Positions 8,901 to 17,197 of a stretch of DNA of 40,475 nt are shown here, piece by piece. The notes under the pieces were generated by a model. It made no database searches, was not told the DNA's origin, and saw nothing but the letters and a program-made list of their open reading frames with translations. Origin of the DNA: a virus; the IMG/VR virus record IMGVR_UViG_3300044591_000754, positions 1 through 40,475 of that record; one strand, written 5' to 3'. A program made the position numbers and the translations under genes. How positions within the stretch are numbered: position 1 is the stretch's first letter; the number at the start of each line of letters is the position of its first letter.

Positions 8901-11311
8901 ATTCTCGTTAGATATTCGGTCGTTTGCGGCGTGTCGAGTCCGAGGTTCACGCCGGCATTGGAGGCGAGCGATAGCACTCGATTCTGAATTGCCTGTTTCA
9001 GATCGCGGCCCTTCGCCCATGTCTGCCCGGTCGCCATACGACCGACCTCGTCGAGCGCCGCAGCATTGTCAATCGCTTGCGGAATCTCTGGCTGCGAATT
9101 TGCCTTTGCAACGTCATCACTCGCCGCCTCTACTGCGGCATTCATGCTTTGCGTTTCATCTGACATTGCCGCCTGCTCGAATAGCTTCGGGCTAGTGATG
9201 TCGAAGCGGCGCGACAGCAGGACGATGTTGCCCTGCTCGTCGCTGGTAACGGCTTCTTGTCCGGGTTGACCAGACGCCTCGTCCACCATGCGCTGCGCCG
9301 CTTCCATGTCGCCGCGCTCGACCGCCGCGAGGTAGTCGGCGTCCATGCGGGAGATGGCCGCCTGCTCAAGCGGCGCTGCCGGCGCGACCTCGCCCTGCAC
9401 GCCGCGCACCTGCAACGGCACGCCGCGCTCGCGCTGGTACTGCGCAGGCGTCATACCGGCCTCGGCGGCGTCAACGACCACCATCGCCTGGCGCAGCTTG
9501 GCAATCGTCCGCGCCTCGATATCGGTGAACTGGCCGACCGAACGGACCTGCTCGAACGCCTCGTCCTCAACCTGTTGCGCTTCGGCGACGAACGCAGCGT
9601 CGGCCTCCTGCTTCGTGGCAAGGATCGTCCGAGCCTCCTCCACCACGGCCTGACGCTGCGCCTCAAACGCCTGCGCCTCGGTCGCGCTCATGGCCTCCGG
9701 CGACAAGCGCATGTGCGGAAGCAGCGCGTTCCCGAGTTCCGTGTTGGCGAGCCTCGCCCCGAACTGCGAAGTCGGGATCGTCACGTCGCCTCCCGTCTCC
9801 ACGGCCTTCTCGAGCCGCTCGCGGATGCCAGGCAGGATGTCCTCGAGCTGCGCCGTCGTGGTGCCGCTCTGCGCGAGCACGTCACGGGCGGTGGCCGCGT
9901 CTACGTAGATCGTCTCTGCCGGCGTGTCCTTGGCCTGTGCGGCAAGGAAACGCTCGTACCCTTGCGGGTTGCGCTGGGCAAGCTTGCTTTCCTTGCGGTT
10001 CTCGACGAGGCCGTCGAAGAACGCTTGCTGCCGCTGCGTGGCGTTGGCGCGGCGTAGGTCCACGACGAGGTTCGCGCCTGGGCCGATACCGCCGAGCAGG
10101 GCAGATGCCATGCCGCCGTAGGCGAACGCCTCAATGACGCGGCCCGTGGCATCGCGCAGGCTCGTCTCACTGTCGATCCCATCCGCTGCCTTCGCAATCT
10201 CCTCCGACGCGATAGCGACGATCTCTTGCAATCCTTCCTCGAACCCCTCGCCACCGACCTGAAGCCCATACGCCTTGCCGGCGGCAATGAGCGCAGAGCG
10301 CATGGTCGGCTGCGCGATGGCCTTGGACACCTCCTCGCGGATGACCTTGGATGCAAGCGCCTTGAACGGGGCGGATGCGATCTTCATCCCGACCACTTCG
10401 ATCACGCCGTTCAAGAACCCGCCGGCGATGGCTGCCGGGATGGCTGCGTCATCGGACACGCCCTTGTCGCGCATGTCGAGGTACAGGTTTCCGGCCTCCA
10501 TCGTGCCCGTCCCGATCACGATGCCGGCAGCCGCTCCGAGCCCGCCGCCAATGACAAGTCCAGGAGGCCCGAAGAAACTTCCAATTGCGGCACCGCCAGC
10601 AGCAGTCGTGCCGATGGTGCGGAGTTGTCCAGCATTCTGCGCAATCATCTCGGCGGTTGAGCCGAGTAGACCCTGTTGCCCGAGCTGCTGCATGCGATCC
10701 TGCAACTGCTTGGCACGGTCGAAATCGCCCTGCTCTGCAAACCCGAAGAATGTCTTTGCTCCAATGTCTCCGAGCTCTGACACGATCTGCCCGCGCTCAT
10801 ATCCGCGACCGACCACGCGGAAGAATCCGCCCGGGGTTTGGAGAGTCGCTGCCTCGAGCACCATTGGCCGAAGCATGGAGAGAACGCCGACATCGTCGCT
10901 CGCCTGCGCTGCGAACTCACGGTCGGCGATGTAGCGGGCGAGGACCGGGTCTTTCCGCAGGAGGTCCATGCGCTCCGTGTCTTGGATCATCGCCTGCCGG
11001 CGCATCTCGGACATGTTCCGCAGCGCGATGTCCTGCCCTACTCCGAATCGCCTGCCGAGCGCGTCAGCCTGCGCCGCCTCGTCTGGATTCACCTCGTACG
11101 CGGCCATGAGCGAGGACGCCATGTCCTGACGGCGCTGCGCCGCAATGTCCTGCACGGCACGGTCGATGTCCATGTCCACGGGTTCCGGCTTCGGCATCGG
11201 GACGCCTGACATCCCGGCCACTGCCTTCTCGATGGCATCGAACCCCGGGTCAGCAGGGTTCTGCGAAGGTGCGAAACGCGCCATCTGCTCGTTGATATCT
11301 GGTTCGATCAT
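2930..11311 (-). CDS. Giant polyvalent ejection protein with zincin motif (2793 aa)
   Basis: This gene takes about a fifth of the genome and lies where T7-like phages encode the large internal/ejected protein. The start ATG at 11311 overlaps the previous stop (ATGA); a TTG eight codons upstream is less likely. Visible parts: a glycine-rich hydrophobic stretch at about 234-270 (GGAAIGSFFGPPGLVIGGG); a conserved block near 964-990 ending WLIRTWGRWTG; a GNAT-like block near 1300-1450 (LPYLYAPHGFRVASRLRWDE, then PDVVFMVYDP); a zinc-metallopeptidase motif HELIH at 1517-1521; long charged helices at about 1600-2000; and C-terminal hydrophobic segments near 2644-2659 (LLVVPVVLGYAIKS). Such multi-domain proteins are known as polyvalent proteins, which enter the cell with phage or plasmid DNA and often act against defences. 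A virion location is inferred from gene order. No transglycosylase or lysozyme motif was recognised. Confidence 0.85.
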   Translation of the reverse strand: MIEPDINEQMARFAPSQNPADPGFDAIEKAVAGMSGVPMPKPEPVDMDIDRAVQDIAAQRRQDMASSLMAAYEVNPDEAAQADALGRRFGVGQDIALRNMSEMRRQAMIQDTERMDLLRKDPVLARYIADREFAAQASDDVGVLSMLRPMVLEAATLQTPGGFFRVVGRGYERGQIVSELGDIGAKTFFGFAEQGDFDRAKQLQDRMQQLGQQGLLGSTAEMIAQNAGQLRTIGTTAAGGAAIGSFFGPPGLVIGGGLGAAAGIVIGTGTMEAGNLYLDMRDKGVSDDAAIPAAIAGGFLNGVIEVVGMKIASAPFKALASKVIREEVSKAIAQPTMRSALIAAGKAYGLQVGGEGFEEGLQEIVAIASEEIAKAADGIDSETSLRDATGRVIEAFAYGGMASALLGGIGPGANLVVDLRRANATQRQQAFFDGLVENRKESKLAQRNPQGYERFLAAQAKDTPAETIYVDAATARDVLAQSGTTTAQLEDILPGIRERLEKAVETGGDVTIPTSQFGARLANTELGNALLPHMRLSPEAMSATEAQAFEAQRQAVVEEARTILATKQEADAAFVAEAQQVEDEAFEQVRSVGQFTDIEARTIAKLRQAMVVVDAAEAGMTPAQYQRERGVPLQVRGVQGEVAPAAPLEQAAISRMDADYLAAVERGDMEAAQRMVDEASGQPGQEAVTSDEQGNIVLLSRRFDITSPKLFEQAAMSDETQSMNAAVEAASDDVAKANSQPEIPQAIDNAAALDEVGRMATGQTWAKGRDLKQAIQNRVLSLASNAGVNLGLDTPQTTEYLTRIGYRDALYALRQNPNSVGWYDEKTRQAIAVMALVHPELLTDENARFAFTWALAVTSNGIKVDKNFELADSVYRTYKATGKMPTDLTAGQAQAAINRSLGMFNELRDAWGIDNLRRFAQTEYTIQELRYIVDDFDAGGEFAETTVKGAGILGPKIGNGFFSNLYGDFRSLTMDRWLIRTWGRWTGTLINLMPVQTQKARARLEAAVNSLDDETRTSIASILRDQISKSQQQQLGVIDALAAGEAADLDVLSTVIQKASMDKEARAALNESMAGQEIRKAGNSLAKYLDGQKEAPAGPGERVQIRNVFASILQELQKLPEYADLTMADLQAALWYAEKRLYETAKEDIQVDEESIEGYADDEAPDYANAASNVARASGVSDKRIQETLTKESNSERSRRARLQDEQGQPIEARDQGAARGFTAKEKRSFNGAAVIRNHRASRGGNAGQPWAYQRSSSKADAKPRRVKKLGASVVAKFNSDKRLRNALASAGGTARPFSAPSYLELEKTENSAQAFHKLITESKEKNAFGASVYVYPVGDYESMRLFVSEDLKSGFALKQDGDIVSVFSMADSGAIHGIMQMAVSQGGRKLDAFETVLPYLYAPHGFRVASRLRWDESQKPEGWDKQTFKDFNGGEPDVVFMVYDPTYYGQHSKKDGKVAKSYDAAVRAQTREVEKIAQGSQFQQAMPSPGPARGGFDPRTLNVLVGKGGDVSTLSHELIHLRIAEYLRMARGTTPPARVNADLETLFDFMGVEGATFQERLDNYETMTIDQRRPLEEKVTYNFEVYLYEGKAPSVELRGVFDRLAAWMRRVYKSIRDDLNAIYRREFGTDLPILTPEVRSVFDRMLASEEQIKRQEAIEGMKGLFQTQAESGMGDAEWAAYQAMQQEATEAAVTDLNTASMRQVQWLGNARARILRDLQKKHDAKRKEVTAEVAAAIKVEPVYRAMTYLRYGRFVDTDGAEVEVEGTHRLDIEKVRAMYAGLPSAEGVELIRATGMAVPANVRPDITPLGTGKYGMLGRDGLDPDMVAEMFGYSSGDEMVRALLAAKPMKDAVAERTDAEMLRRYGDMNTPAALEAEVQKALHNEARARFVAVELRHIAKATQPVRVMLETAKQVAADMISDTTIRDLRPGEFVAAEARAARDAERIQRTYGITEPAPELAQRYGTDRQQALIRAKRAQLYQNQLAAEALRVKEYVDKQVKYLRGVMRDSNVKRMGAAAADQVASLLERFEVAPVSLKRLDERRSMAKYLADLEAAGVVPDIAEEIANEARRVNYKELKVSEFRDLVDAVKQIEHIGKNEQKMRLAEERAAFEEVRDDVVTRIRAVGKVRELQIDPRTPLTGIGRTAAFLRGFAAQHLKAASIASILDGGKEDGPLWNAIIRTANDASDMETRMRAEASLKLGEILKPVFALGSMGGKGMYFQSIGRSLNREARIAIALNLGNDGNRQRLLDGEGWTLEQLQPVLESLTEAEWLAVQKVWDFIDGYRPEIAAKERRLYGKEPEWVKPTPFTVRTSDGKEVALQGGYYPVKYDPVASDRVATVDAAEEAKRDLQGAYTAATTRRSFVKARAKEVRDRPILYTLDAAFSGVNDVIHDLAWHEWLISTNRLLRDPKFANAVRETRGPEFLKQLRDWTKDNATGARGQQVAGEAVLSWLRQGISASGLGFNVVSAAMQVTGFNQSIVRIGAKYVGQGIVQFSTSPFESAKTVAEKSSFMAERGRTQFREINEIKNRVRGQTEVARRVTAGTYFLMMNMQRSVDIPTWLGAYQKALDAGKDDAKAVALADQAVRDSQGSGLVSDLSAMERGGPAMKLFTVFYSYMNTVYNMTAVQTMTARGKGKLAADYAMLLVVPVVLGYAIKSSIQPDAGDDELDPEALARKLAAEELSYLMGTMVIAREFGGAAQLLTGAEGVRMGYGGPAGLRAVGEVYGLATQAGQLEFDRAFRRAAINTLGAFTGLPSAQINRTIDGIEALVEGEVEGPTAVLAPLTGVQR

Positions 11312-13086
11312 TGAGGCTTGCCTGCGCGGAGCCAAGCCTCCGCGATGTTGCGGATGTCGGTCGGGAGCCCAGATCGCTCGAGCGCCTTGGTGATTTGCTT
11401 CATTCGTGCGGCGGGGATATCGCGAAGCATCACTTCTTGATCCTCCACCACGACGTATGCCTGCTTGCTTTCCTCCGGCGTCATCGCTGCGAACGGAACC
11501 TCCGGGTCGCGTCCCCAGCGGCTGACAAACACCTTGTCGAGCATGACACGGTCGATGATGCCCTGCTTCTCGTCACGCGAGAGCTGGCGTCCGATGCGCT
11601 CCTGCTCCGCGTTGATAAGCGTCTTGACGTTGTCGCGCATGTACAGCGACTGTGCCGCGGCATTCTCGTCACCCTTCGGCGGATTGGCGATCTTGGTGAA
11701 CCCGTTCCGCGTCAGCGTAGCCTCGAGCTGGTCGGCGTCGATGGTCGCGGCCACGATGCTGTCGGGCTTGTTCCGCTCGGCCATGAGGCGCACGAAGGTC
11801 GCGTGCGTCATCTTGTTGCGGTTGCGCTCGAGCCAGTCGCCCTCGGCCACGAGCGATGGGTTGCGTGCAACCTGCTCCATGACGGTCATCTCGTCTTGCT
11901 GCCGCTGGCCAGCCATGTACTTGGCTCGGTCAACGGGCCGGAGCCGGCCAAACTGCTCGGGCGAAAGATCGGCGAGCGTGTTCCCTGGCACCGCGAGGAA
12001 CTGCTCCGTGTTGTCGATCAGGGTGCGGTATTCCTGCTCAATCAGTGCATCTTCCTGCGTGAACTGCGTCCGTAATTCGGCCTGCACGAACTTGCGAGTC
12101 TGATCGTCCTTGATCTGTTCCGATAGCACAAGCGCATCGCGCAACGTGGTCGGAGGTTCGACCGGGCCATCCTTCTGCTGCCAGTAGGTTTCCGGGTCGC
12201 TCTTGGACATCAGGAGCCCCGTCTCCTTGATGCTCGTCGCAAGCTCGCCGACCACCGACCGCTGGCGATTCGACTCCACCGATTCAGTCAGCGCCTGCCG
12301 CGTCTTGGCGTCAAGGCTCTCGACGGTCGCCGAGTCGGACAGGAACTCGCTGGCCTGCGAGTATTCCTTCTCTGACATCAGACCGTTCACGATCCCGACC
12401 GCCATCCGGTCGTACACCTTCTGCTCGAGCTGCTTCATCTGCGCCGAGTCAGGCGCGTATCCCATGAGCTCGCCGGCCTTGCGGATCTCGGCGATGGCCG
12501 TGTCTGCGTTGGCCGCATAGTTGATGAGCCCAACCGGGCGTCCCTCGGCGTCCTTGAGGCTGCGCTGCGAGTACGCCTGGATCGCGTAGTCGGCGCTCAA
12601 CTCGGCACGAGCCGTGGACTCGTTCGTCTGGTAGACGCGAAGCTGCTGGACGCGGTGCTGACCCATGCGGCTCTGGAAGATCCCCATGTTCCGGGCGAGG
12701 ATCGGGGAGAGCATCCGCCGCTGCACGTCGTTGTCGAGCATCCCCATCGCCGACTGCCCTGCCTGCGACAGCTCAGCCTGCATGGCGTCGTAGTTCACCT
12801 CGGCGTCCTTGCCGATCATCGCCATGTACTTATCAGTCACGGCCTGCATGCCCCTGCCGGCCGCTACGTCGGCTTCCTTGGTCTTGGCCTCGTCGATGCC
12901 GTCTTGGATCGCCGAGCCTAGCCGGAAGGCCGCCATGCCCGTCTGCGTGAGCTGCTGACCAAACCGTGCGACCTGTGGCCCCGCGAGGTTCTCCGCAGGC
13001 GCGATGCCGGGGGCTGCGAAGTCGCCGATGTCGCCGCCCCCCTGCGGGGCGACCTGCGGGACGAAGGTGGTCGGTACGGTCGGCAT
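11308..13086 (-). CDS. Internal virion (ejection) protein, gp15-like
   Basis: This 592-residue, mainly helical protein, rich in Gln, Ala and charged residues, lies between a gp14-like protein and the giant ejection protein. The early part (FGQQLTQTGMAAFRLGSAIQ) resembles internal core proteins of T7-like and related podoviruses. These are ejected through the tail to build a conduit across the cell envelope. The start is ATG at 13086, behind AGAGGA and 3 nt after the previous stop. Its stop overlaps the start of the next gene. There is no signal peptide or clear membrane segment. The assignment rests on gene order and general character more than on a diagnostic motif. Confidence 0.75.
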   Translation of the reverse strand: MPTVPTTFVPQVAPQGGGDIGDFAAPGIAPAENLAGPQVARFGQQLTQTGMAAFRLGSAIQDGIDEAKTKEADVAAGRGMQAVTDKYMAMIGKDAEVNYDAMQAELSQAGQSAMGMLDNDVQRRMLSPILARNMGIFQSRMGQHRVQQLRVYQTNESTARAELSADYAIQAYSQRSLKDAEGRPVGLINYAANADTAIAEIRKAGELMGYAPDSAQMKQLEQKVYDRMAVGIVNGLMSEKEYSQASEFLSDSATVESLDAKTRQALTESVESNRQRSVVGELATSIKETGLLMSKSDPETYWQQKDGPVEPPTTLRDALVLSEQIKDDQTRKFVQAELRTQFTQEDALIEQEYRTLIDNTEQFLAVPGNTLADLSPEQFGRLRPVDRAKYMAGQRQQDEMTVMEQVARNPSLVAEGDWLERNRNKMTHATFVRLMAERNKPDSIVAATIDADQLEATLTRNGFTKIANPPKGDENAAAQSLYMRDNVKTLINAEQERIGRQLSRDEKQGIIDRVMLDKVFVSRWGRDPEVPFAAMTPEESKQAYVVVEDQEVMLRDIPAARMKQITKALERSGLPTDIRNIAEAWLRAGKPQ

Positions 13087-13089
13087 GGG

Positions 13090-13794
13090 TCAGATCCTCT
13101 GCGTGGACACGCCCTCGAGCAGCTCCTCGATGCGGCGGTTGCGGGCCCAGGTGGTGGCAATGTCGGTGGCGCTGCCGAGGAGGCTCGTCCCGAGCGCGAG
13201 GCCGGGGTAGATCGTGCCGGCGGTCGCCTGTAGGTTCTGCGCGGAGATGTCGGCCATCGTGGCACCGACCCCGATGTTGAACGCCCGCAGGCGGGCCGCC
13301 TCCTGCTCGCGCACGGTAGCGGCGTTGATGTTTAGGCGGTCGATCTCCTTGACGAGATCCATGCTGCCGATGATCTCCTTTGCGCTGCCTGCGCCGAGGA
13401 CGGCACCACGGGAAGCGAGTGCGGCCTGTGCGCTTGCACGCGCCTGCCCCGCCCGCATGGCGTACTGCCCGAACCGCGCTGCGCCCTCGCGGCCGATCTG
13501 TCCAGCCGTGAACTCGGCGGCACGTTGGTTGATCCGCCCCATCTCGGCCGCGAACCGCTGGTTCTGGGCCTGCATCTTGAGCTGGTTCTGCTGGCTCTGC
13601 GCTGCGTAGAACGAGCCGATGGCGCCCGTGATCGACCCGAAGATGCCCGCGATGGGGCCGGCGACCGTCATGGCACTGGCGAACTGCGATGCGAACCCGG
13701 GGCCAGGTCCTGGCCCACTGATGGCGTACGACTGCCCGGTCATCAGCGTCGGGCCAGTCGGGCTTGAGGAGAACGGTACCTGTACGACTGCCAT
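13090..13794 (-). CDS. Internal virion (ejection) protein, gp14-like
   Basis: This is a 234-residue protein with a hydrophobic segment at about 40-65 (VAGPIAGIFGSITGAIGSFY), followed by a long Gln/Ala/Arg-rich helical region. That layout is typical of the smallest ejection protein of T7-like podoviruses, which inserts in the outer membrane. The start is ATG at 13794 with CGGAGG six bases upstream, directly after tail tubular protein B. The Gly-Pro-rich N-terminus (GPGPGPG) is unusual. The next gene follows after 3 nt, so the two ejection proteins are probably made together. Confidence 0.75.
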   Translation of the reverse strand: MAVVQVPFSSSPTGPTLMTGQSYAISGPGPGPGFASQFASAMTVAGPIAGIFGSITGAIGSFYAAQSQQNQLKMQAQNQRFAAEMGRINQRAAEFTAGQIGREGAARFGQYAMRAGQARASAQAALASRGAVLGAGSAKEIIGSMDLVKEIDRLNINAATVREQEAARLRAFNIGVGATMADISAQNLQATAGTIYPGLALGTSLLGSATDIATTWARNRRIEELLEGVSTQRI

Positions 13795-13795
13795 G

Positions 13796-16510
13796 TCAGC
13801 CTCCGATGCTCACTTCAAGGGTCAGCCCAACAATGGTCAGCGGGAGCGGGTCCGACTGCCGCACGTAGACGCGCCCCGCCTGCCGCCACGTGGGCGTGAG
13901 CTTCACGCCGATCTCGTCCGTCTTGAGTCCAGGCGGCGAGCCGTATGGCTCCGTGGTGCGCTGCTTGGCCTCGACGAGATTGTCGGCGTCGGGGCCGACG
14001 AAGATTCCGCTTGAGCGATATACGCGCAGGAATGCCTCATTGACGTTCTTTGCGCGGCCCTGCCCGAACGCCTCCATCTGGAGCGCCATTGGCAGCGTCT
14101 CAAGGTCGCTGACGTATGGCAAGCCGACATGCACGACCACGGACGGCCGCTGCAACACGGCCACCCCGCCCGTCACCGTGACCTGCGGCATGACCGCGCC
14201 GTCAGCAAGGATGCTGACCGTCTTGCCCTCGAGGTGCGTCAGGCCGGCCACCGTGTCGCGTGCAAACGCCCACACAGCCGTCGCCACCCCGCGCAGGGCC
14301 ACAGGCAGGATGAGGTCCGTTCGGGCCGTAGCGACCGTCGTGGAGGTCGTGGACAGGATCGTCAGGCGATAGGTGTTTCCGTTGGCATCGGTCAGGACGA
14401 TGGCGTCGCCCACGTCGGTGGTCGCCGGGAACTGGAAGATGGCGCTGCTCGCCGTAATCGTCAGCACGTCGGCCGGACCCCAGGTCGTGCCGCCCGTTAC
14501 CGTGACCGTGGTGGCAGTCGTGTTCGTTCCGTTGTAGGTCAGGCCGCTGTCCACGAAGAAGCAGTCCTTCAACTCGCCGACCTGCCGGCTTGCGAACCGC
14601 TCCACGTATCGCTTTGTCACCCCGCCAATGGTCCGCTTGACGATGACGTACAGGCGATCCTCGGGGCCCTCGGCCACGGCCGCGCACGACTCAAAGTCGC
14701 CGTCCGTTTCATGCTGATGCCATGCACCGATCTGCTGTTCGGGGATGTACGTCAGGCCGAGCATGCTTCCCGTGCTTGAGATAAACCACAGGAGCGGCTG
14801 CGGAGCCTTGCTGTAGCACATGTCCGTGATGTCGAAATTGTCGAACAGGTGCGTGGCTCTGATCGACAGGTCCCCAGTTACGAACCCGCTCGCCTGCCAC
14901 GAGTACCCGAGTTCGCGCACGTGGCCGTCGCGGGCCGAGCAGTACACCACCGTGTTATTCACGATGGACGGCTGCACGTTGTTCGCACCGACGTAGGACT
15001 GTGGGCGCACCGAGATCGTGGTCGGCGAGATCACGTCGCTGTTCACCGGGCTCACGCGCCACTCGGCGGCGCTTGTGAGCGCGAGGAGCTGCGTCAGCGG
15101 GACGAGGTGGCGGATCGTGTTGGCCTCCCGTGCAGCGACGCGGAAGTTGATCCGGTCGGTGTCCTGCAACGGGATGTGGTAGGACATGTCGCTCTCGGTC
15201 CCGGTGCGCGTCATCCACATCGTCTGCGGCGCGTTGGTCGTGCCGGCGAACACGCGTCGCTGCTCGAAGTAACTGACCGCGCCTGGGTAGTTCCCGCTCG
15301 ACGCGAACACCGTCTCGGTCACGGGCGGCGTGATTCCCATGTCTGGCGCGATGTTGTTGTCAACGAACGACGTAGCCTCGGTCTGGCCGATGAACCCGTA
15401 CAAGCCGCTCTGTCGCTTGTAGACGTTGTATCGGCTCGCGCCGGATACGGCCGACCACGAGATCGTGTTGTACGCGCCGACCACTGCGAGGTTGTTCGAC
15501 ACGCTTCCGGCCGCGGACGGCGGCGTCTCGTCGATCCCGTTGGACGTGATCGCCGTCACCACGTAGTAGTTCGTGATGCTCTCGGTCTGCTCCATCCCCT
15601 GCACCAGACCGCCGCTCGTGTAGGTGCCGCCGGAGAAATCAATCGGGACGTGCGTCTGGTAGTCGAGAATCGAGAACGTCGAGTTCGTGTGGAAATCGGC
15701 AATGATGAAGAACTTGTCGTTCACCAGATTCTGGAACGTGGTGTTGCCAACCACGCCGGAGATATAGATCGAATCTCCCTCTGCGATTGTCAGGTTCTGC
15801 ACGTTCGACGCAAGCGTGATGCGATCCTGCGCAATGTCCACCGAAGTGATGTTGTATCCCTGCCCTCGCGTCGCGGTCACGGTCGGCGTTCCAGGCGTGG
15901 CGATGTTCGCTCCGAAGGTGATCGTCGTGAGCGTCCACGTGGTCGCACCAAGGCGGCGCAGCTCACGCGGCGCGTAGTTCGGGTGGACGAGCGTCAGCAC
16001 GTCGGCCGACTGCACGTAGTGGATGTCGAACAGGTCGGCTTCGGCGTATGGGTTCGGGATCTCGTAGATCCCTGCCGGCAGCGCGTACCAATATGTGGCG
16101 TTCGGAGGCGCGTTTCCTGTGGTCGCCGCGATGCAGTAGTAGTTCACGCCGCCCGACGAGACAAGCGCACCGATCGCGTAAGTGGTGGCACCGTTGTATG
16201 CGGCAGGCGTCCCAGGACCGAGCGTCGCACCCTGCGTGTGGAACCGGAAGTACCCCGCGCCAAGCTCGAGCACCATCGTCTGCGTGGTGCTGAACGTGAA
16301 CGGAAGCAGGCGCGTCCGCTTCGTGCTGTCCTTGACCTCGCGCACGAACGCCGTGCCAGGTCGGTTCTCTGCCGGCCCCTGCGGCAGCGCGATGAAGTTG
16401 AGCAACTTCGCCGCGCCAGTCTGGAACTTCACGTCATCGATCCGCCCCCACATCTCGGGCGAAACCTCGCCGCCCGCGAAGGACCGTGTGTACGTGCGGG
16501 TCAGCGCCAT
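13796..16510 (-). CDS. Tail tubular protein B (nozzle)
   Basis: This 904-residue protein forms the distal tail tube or nozzle in podoviruses. The N-terminus is diagnostic: SFAGGEVSPEMWGRIDD followed by LLNFIALPQGPAENRPGTAF, the pattern shared by nozzle-type tail tubular B proteins. The middle includes fibronectin-like text (YYVVTAITSNGIDETPPSA, VSGASRYNVYKRQSG) and EQRRVFAGTTNAPQTMWMTR, also usual for the family. It is longer than T7 gp12 (about 790 residues), consistent with the inserted fibronectin-like domain. It starts 1 nt after tail tubular protein A, with only a weak ribosome binding site, so translational coupling is likely. Confidence 0.9.
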   Translation of the reverse strand: MALTRTYTRSFAGGEVSPEMWGRIDDVKFQTGAAKLLNFIALPQGPAENRPGTAFVREVKDSTKRTRLLPFTFSTTQTMVLELGAGYFRFHTQGATLGPGTPAAYNGATTYAIGALVSSGGVNYYCIAATTGNAPPNATYWYALPAGIYEIPNPYAEADLFDIHYVQSADVLTLVHPNYAPRELRRLGATTWTLTTITFGANIATPGTPTVTATRGQGYNITSVDIAQDRITLASNVQNLTIAEGDSIYISGVVGNTTFQNLVNDKFFIIADFHTNSTFSILDYQTHVPIDFSGGTYTSGGLVQGMEQTESITNYYVVTAITSNGIDETPPSAAGSVSNNLAVVGAYNTISWSAVSGASRYNVYKRQSGLYGFIGQTEATSFVDNNIAPDMGITPPVTETVFASSGNYPGAVSYFEQRRVFAGTTNAPQTMWMTRTGTESDMSYHIPLQDTDRINFRVAAREANTIRHLVPLTQLLALTSAAEWRVSPVNSDVISPTTISVRPQSYVGANNVQPSIVNNTVVYCSARDGHVRELGYSWQASGFVTGDLSIRATHLFDNFDITDMCYSKAPQPLLWFISSTGSMLGLTYIPEQQIGAWHQHETDGDFESCAAVAEGPEDRLYVIVKRTIGGVTKRYVERFASRQVGELKDCFFVDSGLTYNGTNTTATTVTVTGGTTWGPADVLTITASSAIFQFPATTDVGDAIVLTDANGNTYRLTILSTTSTTVATARTDLILPVALRGVATAVWAFARDTVAGLTHLEGKTVSILADGAVMPQVTVTGGVAVLQRPSVVVHVGLPYVSDLETLPMALQMEAFGQGRAKNVNEAFLRVYRSSGIFVGPDADNLVEAKQRTTEPYGSPPGLKTDEIGVKLTPTWRQAGRVYVRQSDPLPLTIVGLTLEVSIGG

Positions 16511-16511
16511 A

Positions 16512-17192
16512 TCAGCGTCCAGAAATCCACGAGGTGATGTGACCGGGCTTCACGTCGCGCTGGTTGGCGTCCGACATGCGGGCCTGTCCGAGGTAGATTG
16601 CGACCATCTGGAGGCATCGCTGCGCCTGCCGTGCGCCCTCCTCGCCCTTCACAACCGGACCGGCAAGGAATGACGCGAGCTGCCACGACAATGCGATGGT
16701 GAACATCGGGTCGAACTTGGTCGAATCGCTCACGAGCGCCTGATAGCGCAGGAGCGCATTCTCTTGATTCGTGTAGATGACCTTGTTCCCGAGTGTGTCC
16801 GTCTCAATCACGTATTCCTGCGGCACGTACACGCCGGCGGTCGTGATGGGTGGGTTCGTCCATCCGAAGCCGTAGCGGTCGGCGGGGTATGCGCGGACGG
16901 AGTAGTCGTTCTCCGCGTCTGGCGGAAGCACAGCCACGGCGGTCATCATGTCACCGGGGCATGCGTAGGAATACTTCCACATGGTGTACGGCATCGTCAC
17001 CTGCGCGAGGCTGACGCGCCGCGATGCGAACGACCACGTGTGCATCTGGAGGAGCATGTCACGTGCGCTCGGGTAGAACCGGGCGCAGTGCTCGGCCTGC
17101 GCTGATCCCTCCGGCGGGTCGATGCTAGCGACGGTGGCATCGTCACCGAGGTGCGCGAGCGCGAGGTTGCAGATCTCGACAACCGATGCCAT
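16512..17192 (-). CDS. Tail tubular protein A (head-tail adaptor)
   Basis: This 226-residue protein begins MASVVEICNLALAHLGDDAT and has ARFYPSARDMLLQMHTWSFA at about 38-57 and YSYACPGDMMTAVAVLPPDA at about 74-93, the layout of gp11/gp4-type adaptors that join the portal to the nozzle. The ATG at 17192 is preceded by GGGAGG five bases upstream. That ribosome binding site lies inside a perfect 8-bp hairpin (17198-17216), which could limit its translation; see the separate entry. Confidence 0.9.
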   Translation of the reverse strand: MASVVEICNLALAHLGDDATVASIDPPEGSAQAEHCARFYPSARDMLLQMHTWSFASRRVSLAQVTMPYTMWKYSYACPGDMMTAVAVLPPDAENDYSVRAYPADRYGFGWTNPPITTAGVYVPQEYVIETDTLGNKVIYTNQENALLRYQALVSDSTKFDPMFTIALSWQLASFLAGPVVKGEEGARQAQRCLQMVAIYLGQARMSDANQRDVKPGHITSWISGR

Positions 17193-17197
17193 ACGTG

